From the NCBI RefSeq assembly GCF_001419985.1, contig NZ_LJAL01000004.1, forward strand, positions 186,001 through 250,000: 64,000 nucleotides of DNA. The letters are read 5' to 3'. Each line of letters begins with the position of its first letter. Within the stretch, counting starts at the first letter, position 1. The stretch comes from Loktanella sp. 5RATIMAR09 (GTDB taxonomy: Bacteria > Pseudomonadota > Alphaproteobacteria > Rhodobacterales > Rhodobacteraceae). The notes beneath the pieces were generated by a model that made no database searches, had not been told where the DNA came from, and was given only the letters and a program-made list of their open reading frames with translations. The translations under genes and the position numbers were made by a program. Below are positions 59,021 through 64,000 of the stretch, in pieces.

Positions 59021-59989
59021 TCAGCGCTGTGGCCGGTTGGCGTGGAATACTTTGAACGCACCATTACCTGCGATCATCTCCACATTGCGGAAACATTCGG
59101 TCAGTGTCGCTTCATAGGGCAAATGACGGTTGGCAACCATCCAGAGTTTGCCATGCGGGGCAAGCAGGCGGGCCGCCGCTTGGATAAAACTGCACCCAAG
59201 GCTGGGATCAGAGGCGCGGGATGCGTGGAATGGCGGATTCATGACAATGCCATCATAGCCGCTGCCGTCAAATTGCGTCGCATCTGCCCAATGGAACCGG
59301 ACGCGCGGATCACTGACATTCAGCTTGGCACAATGCAAGGACAGCGCCTCTGCCTCAATCAGGTCAAGTGATTTCACACCATCACGCGCCAGAACCGGAG
59401 CGGCCAAATAGCCCCAACCGGCACCCAGATCCGCCATGCGCGCAGGCAATTTCGCAGGAAGCGCTTCGGCCAACAAAGCCGAACCGGCATCAACAGCGCC
59501 ATCCGAAAAGACACCGGCGGTGGTGAAGTACCCATGCGGGCCTTTGGCAGGCTCCGGTGCGGTCCAATCGGCAAAAGCATCTGTCGCAGCGAACCAGAAG
59601 ATCCGTCCATGGCCTTTCGGGATCGAGGGGAGATCACCCAAAACCTTGCGGCAGGATTTGAACAGACTATCCACACCATCGGTCTTTTGCCCGTCCACGA
59701 TCACAAAGTCAGCCTTGGCACAGGCATCCGCAACCATCGCACGCGCCAGCGCTTTGGAGCGCGGCACAACAACAATGGCGACAGCGCTTTTCTGCAAATC
59801 CTGGCAAACGTCATAGCCTGCTGCCTGCCACGCCGCCACATCAGGGTAAAATCCGTGCACGATGCGAACATGACCGCGCGGCAGCGCCGCTACATCATAA
59901 GTCGCCGGTGGACGCATCAGAGAAATGTTGCCAGAGGGCAACGCGATCAGGCCATCTGTGATAGCGGTGCTGAGACGGGATTGGGACAT
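59021..59989 (-). CDS. rsmC: RsmC-like 16S rRNA methyltransferase
   Basis: A 322-residue class I methyltransferase with two tandem half-domains. The C-terminal one has the SAM loop MADLGAGWGYLAAPVL and the NPPF motif in GIVMNPPFHASRASD, which matches RsmC/RlmG-like enzymes that make m2G in rRNA. The end KLWMVANRHLPYE is also typical. The exact target site (m2G1207 in 16S rRNA for RsmC) is inferred from the family. Confidence 0.85.
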   Translation of the reverse strand: MSQSRLSTAITDGLIALPSGNISLMRPPATYDVAALPRGHVRIVHGFYPDVAAWQAAGYDVCQDLQKSAVAIVVVPRSKALARAMVADACAKADFVIVDGQKTDGVDSLFKSCRKVLGDLPSIPKGHGRIFWFAATDAFADWTAPEPAKGPHGYFTTAGVFSDGAVDAGSALLAEALPAKLPARMADLGAGWGYLAAPVLARDGVKSLDLIEAEALSLHCAKLNVSDPRVRFHWADATQFDGSGYDGIVMNPPFHASRASDPSLGCSFIQAAARLLAPHGKLWMVANRHLPYEATLTECFRNVEMIAGNGAFKVFHANRPQR

Positions 59990-60013
59990 CTGGGGGTGCG
60001 AATAGCGACGGGG

Positions 60014-60355
60014 CTATTCTTTCTCCATCGTACATTGGAGGGGATGCTGGTGCCGCTGGGCAAAATCCATCACCTGCGCAACTTTGGTTTCGGCGATCTC
60101 GTGACTGAAGACGCCGACAACAGCGACACCCTTCTTGTGCACCGTCAACATCAGTTCAAAGGCCTGCGCATGCGAAAGGCCAAAGAAACGTTCCAAGACA
60201 TGCACAACAAATTCCATTGGCGTGAAATCATCGTTCAGGATCAGCACCTTGTACATCGGCGGTCGCTTGGTCTTCGGCTTCGTCTCAAGAGCCACGCCGA
60301 CGTTGCCGTCGTCGTCACCCTTTTTGTCAGCCATCATGTAAAACTCTTTGCGCAT
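60014..60355 (-). CDS. clpS: ATP-dependent Clp protease adaptor
   Basis: A 113-residue ClpS. It shows [23 protein letters not shown] and [21 protein letters not shown], the N-degron pocket regions. It hands N-end-rule substrates to ClpA. The first ATG is at 60355; ATGs at 60337 and 60334 would give a family-typical start MADKKGDD and are an alternative. The region upstream to 60637 (282 bp) should carry promoters for clpS and the next gene. Confidence 0.96.
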   Translation of the reverse strand: MRKEFYMMADKKGDDDGNVGVALETKPKTKRPPMYKVLILNDDFTPMEFVVHVLERFFGLSHAQAFELMLTVHKKGVAVVGVFSHEIAETKVAQVMDFAQRHQHPLQCTMEKE

Positions 60356-60637
60356 TCCGTCCGCCCTGTGTGCTTGGCGTTATATATAAGGCACAGGTGG
60401 GGCATGAAAACCCCATCTGTCACAATCAATAGCATGCCGTCAAAGACGGGAAAATCAGCTATCTTGCGCCATGATTGCTCGACCTTACTACATGTTGCGA
60501 ATACAGGCGAGAAGCGCCAGAAAAGTCTTTGAATTTAGGGTATTTTCTGAAAACGCGACTTATGCTAGCGTTTCTTCATAACAATAAGACCACCGGAAAA
60601 ATTCGGGGTCACTGAGGCAGAAAAAGAGGCAAGCGAC

Positions 60638-62110
60638 GTGACAAGTCGTCTGGGACAGCGGGCCCTCCACGGGCTATTTCTATGCATGATTTTGGTATGC
60701 TTACTGGTTGCACCGATCCGTGCGATTGCGGCGCCTTATGCGGCCATGGTGATGGATGCGCGAACGGGTGAGGTTTTGCATTCACGCAATGCCGATACGC
60801 CATTGCATCCGGCATCTCTGACCAAGATGATGACGCTTTATGTTGCCTTTCAGGCGATCGAGCGCGGCGAGATCACGCTTGATACCCCTGTGCGCATCAG
60901 CCGTCTTGCAGCATCCGAGCCCCCGTCGAAACTGGGGTTGCGTGAAGGCCAAACAATTGCCCTGCGCTTCTTGTTGCGGGCTGCTGCTGTAAAATCCGCC
61001 AATGATGCCGCCACAGCCATTGGCGAAGCGATATCGGGCTCTGAAGCGGCCTTTGCCACCCGCATGAACCGCACCGCCCGTGCGATGGGAATGCGTGACA
61101 CCAACTTTCTCAATGCCCACGGGCTGACCCAATCCGGGCATTTGTCGACCGCACGTGATATGTCGGTGTTGGGCCGTCACGTGATTTATGATTTCCCGCA
61201 GTATTATAACCTGTTCTCGCGCCGCTCTGCCGATGCAGGCGTTGCCACCGTGCGTCACACGAACCGTCGCTGGCTGGATAGCTATGAAGGCGGGGATGGT
61301 ATCAAAACAGGCTACACCCGTGCCGCCGGCTTTAACCTCGTCGCTTCGGCGCAGCGCGGTCAGGAACGTATTATTGCGACTGTATTTGGCGGCTCATCCA
61401 CCGCGGCCCGCAACGCGCGGATTACAGAACTTATGGATATGGGTTTCAACCGCGCCCCATCACGCGCAACCGTCCGTCGTCCGAACCCACCGGCACCGAT
61501 GCTGTCAAGCTCGGACGGTGGCGGGCAGGCCAACCCCGGCAAGATCGTCCGCGTCAGTGGTCTGATCACGCGCAGCATCCGCCCAACTGCGCGCCCGACA
61601 GCCGCGCCGGTCTCGGAAGAATTGCTCGTTGCTGCTGTTGATACAGACGTGATTAACGCAGCCATCTCGGATTCCGTCAACGCGGCCCTCGCCGAAGCGC
61701 TTGGTGCCGCGACCCCAACAGCACCACCAACGCAAGTCATTGCGAACGCTGTACCCGCGGTCACACCTGTCACTCGCCCCTCACCACCGACACAGGTTGC
61801 CGCTTTGACACCCCAAACTGCCATCACAGACACTGGACCAGAGGTTGTAACGCGCATCTCGACGTCCGGAGGACGGCATTGGGGTGTCAATGTGGGACGG
61901 TATAACACCCGTCATGACGCCGAACGGGTCCTGCTGCGGGTTGCGCTGAACGAAATGAGCGCACTTGACGGCTCGCTCCGGCGCGTTGTGCAGCGGTCCG
62001 GCGGCTTTGATGCCAACTTTATGGGGCTGACCCGTGAAGGGGCCGATCTGGCCTGTCGGCGCTTGCAGGCGCGCGGCACCACGTGTTTTATGATCGGCTC
62101 CGAGGGTTAA
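60638..62110 (+). CDS. D-alanyl-D-alanine carboxypeptidase with SPOR domain
   Basis: A 490-residue penicillin-binding protein of the S11 family. A signal peptide (LFLCMILVCLLVAPIRAIA) is followed by the catalytic S60-L-T-K63, S120-A-N122, and KTG in GIKTGYTRAAGF near 230. After about residue 290 comes a Pro/Ala/Thr-rich linker and, from about residue 410, a SPOR domain (HWGVNVGRYNTRHDAERVLLR...) that binds denuded glycan at the septum. It trims peptidoglycan stem peptides in the periplasm. GTG at 60638 has AGAGG upstream. The SPOR fusion is a known feature of alphaproteobacterial members. Confidence 0.93.
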   Translation: MTSRLGQRALHGLFLCMILVCLLVAPIRAIAAPYAAMVMDARTGEVLHSRNADTPLHPASLTKMMTLYVAFQAIERGEITLDTPVRISRLAASEPPSKLGLREGQTIALRFLLRAAAVKSANDAATAIGEAISGSEAAFATRMNRTARAMGMRDTNFLNAHGLTQSGHLSTARDMSVLGRHVIYDFPQYYNLFSRRSADAGVATVRHTNRRWLDSYEGGDGIKTGYTRAAGFNLVASAQRGQERIIATVFGGSSTAARNARITELMDMGFNRAPSRATVRRPNPPAPMLSSSDGGGQANPGKIVRVSGLITRSIRPTARPTAAPVSEELLVAAVDTDVINAAISDSVNAALAEALGAATPTAPPTQVIANAVPAVTPVTRPSPPTQVAALTPQTAITDTGPEVVTRISTSGGRHWGVNVGRYNTRHDAERVLLRVALNEMSALDGSLRRVVQRSGGFDANFMGLTREGADLACRRLQARGTTCFMIGSEG

Positions 62111-62119
62111 CCACGCCCC

Positions 62120-62159
62120 AAAATCTTGCAAGATTTTGAACCCGAGTTTTGGAAAACTC
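62120..62159. terminator. Two palindromes between convergent genes
   Basis: A perfect palindrome AAAATCTTGCAAGATTTT (62120-62137) is followed by GAGTTTT-GG-AAAACTC (62144-62159). T runs lie at the end of each stem, so transcription from both sides can stop here. Confidence 0.7.
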
Positions 62160-62162
62160 TGG

Positions 62163-62966
62163 TTACGCGACCTTGCCTTCAAAGGCTGCCGCCATCAGTG
62201 CGCGGGTATACTCTGTCTGTGGCGCGTCAAAGATCGCATCGGCATCGCCTGCCTCGACCACATCGCCCTGTTTCATCACCATCACCTGATGGGACAGCGC
62301 GCGCACCACCTTCAGATCATGACTGATAAACAGGTAGGCCAGCCCGTACTTCTGCTGCAATTCGCGCAGCAACTGCACGATTTGCACCTGTACCGTCATA
62401 TCCAGCGCCGAGGTCGGCTCATCCAGGATCAGCAATTTGGGCCGCAGGATCATCGCCCGCGCAATCGCGATCCGCTGGCGCTGACCACCTGAAAATTCAT
62501 GCGGGTAGCGATCCATCAAAGCAGGATCGAGGCCCACTTCAGCCATGATTTCCCCCACCATATCGCGGCGGTCGCGGCCGGGTTCCACCCCGTGCACGCC
62601 AAGGCCTTCGGCGATGATCTCGGCCACTGTCATACGCGGGCTCAGCGAGCCGTAGGGGTCTTGGAAAACGATCTGCATATCACTGCGCAGGGGCCGCATC
62701 TGCCGTTGGTTCAGGTGCTGGATATCTGTTCCGCGAAACGTGATCCGCCCCTCGGACCTGATCAACCGCATCACCGCGAGCGCCAGCGTGGTCTTTCCCG
62801 ATCCGCTTTCCCCGACAACGCCCAAGGTTTCGCCCGCACGCACCGTCAGCGTCGCATCATTCACCGCTTTGATATGCCCCACCGTCCGTTTGAGCAGACC
62901 ACGCTGGATCGGGAACCAGATGCGCGCTTGCTCTGTTTCCAGAATTACCGGCGCGTCCGGTTGCAC
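62163..62966 (-). CDS. yejF: Peptide ABC transporter ATPase, C-terminal half of a YejF-type protein
   Basis: A 267-residue ATPase domain: Walker A GESGSGKTT, SGGQRQRIAIARAM, Walker B LLILDEPTSALD and the H loop FISHDLKVVRAL. It starts at a GTG (62966) inside the end of the preceding frame, overlapping it by 22 bp. YejF is normally one chain with two such domains, about 530-540 residues; the two frames here add up to 538. One extra C in CACCCGTGC on the minus strand would join the frames smoothly. So this is either a split gene or a base error. Confidence 0.85.
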   Translation of the reverse strand: MQPDAPVILETEQARIWFPIQRGLLKRTVGHIKAVNDATLTVRAGETLGVVGESGSGKTTLALAVMRLIRSEGRITFRGTDIQHLNQRQMRPLRSDMQIVFQDPYGSLSPRMTVAEIIAEGLGVHGVEPGRDRRDMVGEIMAEVGLDPALMDRYPHEFSGGQRQRIAIARAMILRPKLLILDEPTSALDMTVQVQIVQLLRELQQKYGLAYLFISHDLKVVRALSHQVMVMKQGDVVEAGDADAIFDAPQTEYTRALMAAAFEGKVA

Positions 62967-63760
62967 GGGTGCCGGGCACCGGTTGATTCCGCAGCCAAGA
63001 GCATCTGAGTGTAAGGGTGCTTGGGATGCGCAAACAATTCCGCTGTCGGCCCTGTTTCCACAATCAGCCCGTCCTTCATTACACAGACCCTGTCGGCGAT
63101 CTTGCGCACGATTGTCAGATCATGGGTGATGAACAGCATCGACATGCCTGCGTCGCGTTTCAGATCCGTGAGCAAATCCAGTATCTGCGCCTGAATTGTC
63201 ACGTCCAGCGCTGTCGTCGGCTCATCCGCGATCAAGAGTTCCGGCCCGTTTGCCAGCGCCATCGCGATCATCACCCTTTGACGCTGCCCGCCCGAAAGTT
63301 GATGCGGATAGGACCCTAAGCGGCTTTCGGCGTCACGGATCCCGACACGCTCAAGCAGTTCGATAATCCGCGCACGCACCGCCGGACCACGCAAGCCCTG
63401 ATGCAGCTCAATACTTTCGGCCAATTGTTTTTCAAGCGTGTGTAGCGGATTGAGCGAGGTCATCGGCTCTTGGAAAATAAAGCTGATGTCGTTGCCGCGC
63501 ACACGGCGCAATGCGCGCTCGTCCGCGCCAACCATTTCCTCGCCCGCGTATTTGATCGACCCGGCCATCACAGCACTATCGCCAAGCAATTGCACAGTGG
63601 ACAGCGCGGTTACGGATTTTCCAGACCCGCTTTCGCCCACAATCGCGACGGTTTCGCCTTTTTGCACCTGAAAAGACACGCCTTTGACTGCATGTGTCGG
63701 CGTGCCTTCCTGCTGGAAAGCAACGCGCAGGTCGCGCACATCAAGAAGAGGGGTGGTCAT
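62945..63760 (-). CDS. yejF: Peptide ABC transporter ATPase, N-terminal half of a YejF-type protein
   Basis: A 271-residue ATPase domain: Walker A GESGSGKS, FIFQEPMTSLNPLHTLEKQL, signature SGGQRQRVMIAMALANGP, Walker B LLIADEPTTALD and FITHDLTIVRKIADRVCVM. Its last eight residues (RHPCNRTRR end) look like out-of-frame sequence. The start overlaps the end of yejE by four bases. It belongs to the oligopeptide/microcin C importer. Confidence 0.88.
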   Translation of the reverse strand: MTTPLLDVRDLRVAFQQEGTPTHAVKGVSFQVQKGETVAIVGESGSGKSVTALSTVQLLGDSAVMAGSIKYAGEEMVGADERALRRVRGNDISFIFQEPMTSLNPLHTLEKQLAESIELHQGLRGPAVRARIIELLERVGIRDAESRLGSYPHQLSGGQRQRVMIAMALANGPELLIADEPTTALDVTIQAQILDLLTDLKRDAGMSMLFITHDLTIVRKIADRVCVMKDGLIVETGPTAELFAHPKHPYTQMLLAAESTGARHPCNRTRR

Positions 63761-64000
63761 GATGCACGGGCCTTTGCGGCTTCGGTCTCAAAAAGCGTGT
63801 CGTCCTTCACCACGTTGCCATCCGCCACAAAGGTCTTGCGCGGGTCAAAGGCATCGCGCACGCCCTCAAAGATAAATACCAACAGCGACAGCATGATCGC
63901 GAAGGTAAAGAATGCGGTAAAGCCCAGCCACGGCGCTTGCAGGTTCTGTTTGGCTTGCAAAGTCATCTCGCCCAATGACGGGGCCGAGGACGGCAGGCCG
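63757..64000 (-). CDS. yejE: Peptide ABC transporter permease YejE-type, C-terminal end (continues beyond the window)
   Basis: The frame is open to the right edge, so only the last 80 residues are seen. They read GLPSSAPSLGEM, then LGFTAFFTFAIMLSLLVFIFEGVRDAFDPRKTF, the last membrane helix and typical YejE end. There is a 23-residue tail. It pairs with YejB and the ATPase; the start and the other genes are outside the window. Confidence 0.88.
   Translation of the reverse strand, partial: GLPSSAPSLGEMTLQAKQNLQAPWLGFTAFFTFAIMLSLLVFIFEGVRDAFDPRKTFVADGNVVKDDTLFETEAAKARAS

Overview
The window reads as a chromosomal segment of a marine-type alphaproteobacterium of the family Rhodobacteraceae (Roseobacter group). 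This rests on gene content and order: gene-transfer-agent head-spike genes with a CtrA box, a mitochondrial-type complex I accessory subunit, a TauR-controlled taurine cluster linked to soeABC, a De Ley-Doudoroff galactose cluster, and a GC-rich background. No species can be named from the sequence alone.

Layout. 1-3.5 kb: end of an exopolysaccharide tyrosine kinase gene, two genes resembling the GTA head-spike proteins GhsA/GhsB, and a capsule-type sugar transferase with a perfect TTAA-N7-TTAA CtrA box upstream. 3.6-12.0 kb: an 8.4-kb integrative element in the 3' end of tRNA-Arg(TCT), bounded by 48-bp direct repeats. It carries an integrase, a Rep_trans-family replication protein, an AlpA-like regulator and defence-type cargo. 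12-19 kb: housekeeping genes (complex I subunit, M29 aminopeptidase, uvrB, a flavin-reductase-like protein, a NYN/PIN nuclease) and an AT-rich orphan gene behind uvrB.

19-36 kb: a complete taurine dissimilation locus. TauABC imports taurine, Tpa transaminates it to sulfoacetaldehyde, Xsc releases sulfite and acetyl phosphate, Pta and AckA convert acetyl phosphate to acetyl-CoA or to acetate plus ATP, two TauE/SafE-type carriers can export sulfite or sulfoacetate-like anions, and SoeABC oxidises sulfite at the membrane. Paired TauR boxes with an exact 23-bp period lie before tpa, before xsc and, in reverse orientation, between tauR and a 50-codon gene on the other strand. A 59-codon membrane-protein gene is wedged between soeA and soeB with ATGA overlaps on both sides.

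36-49.5 kb: a galactoside ABC transporter with an IclR regulator, alpha- and beta-galactosidases (GH36, GH42), and oxidative galactose enzymes. galM at the end is broken by a one-base frameshift. 49.6-64 kb: bd-type quinol oxidase, tRNA-Met(CAT), a GNAT, an FAD-linked oxidase, haem genes hemC/hemE/hemF, an rsmC-like methyltransferase, clpS, a penicillin-binding D,D-carboxypeptidase with a SPOR domain, and the end of a yej-type peptide importer whose ATPase is also split by a one-base shift.

The strongest candidate for an undescribed system is in the island. A single-chain restriction-modification enzyme (PD-ExK nuclease, N6-adenine methylase, recognition domain) ends in a tail that resembles the toxin-binding C-terminus of RelB/Phd antitoxins. 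A RelE/ParE-type toxin gene without its own antitoxin begins at the very next base, and an HEPN RNase-like gene follows.
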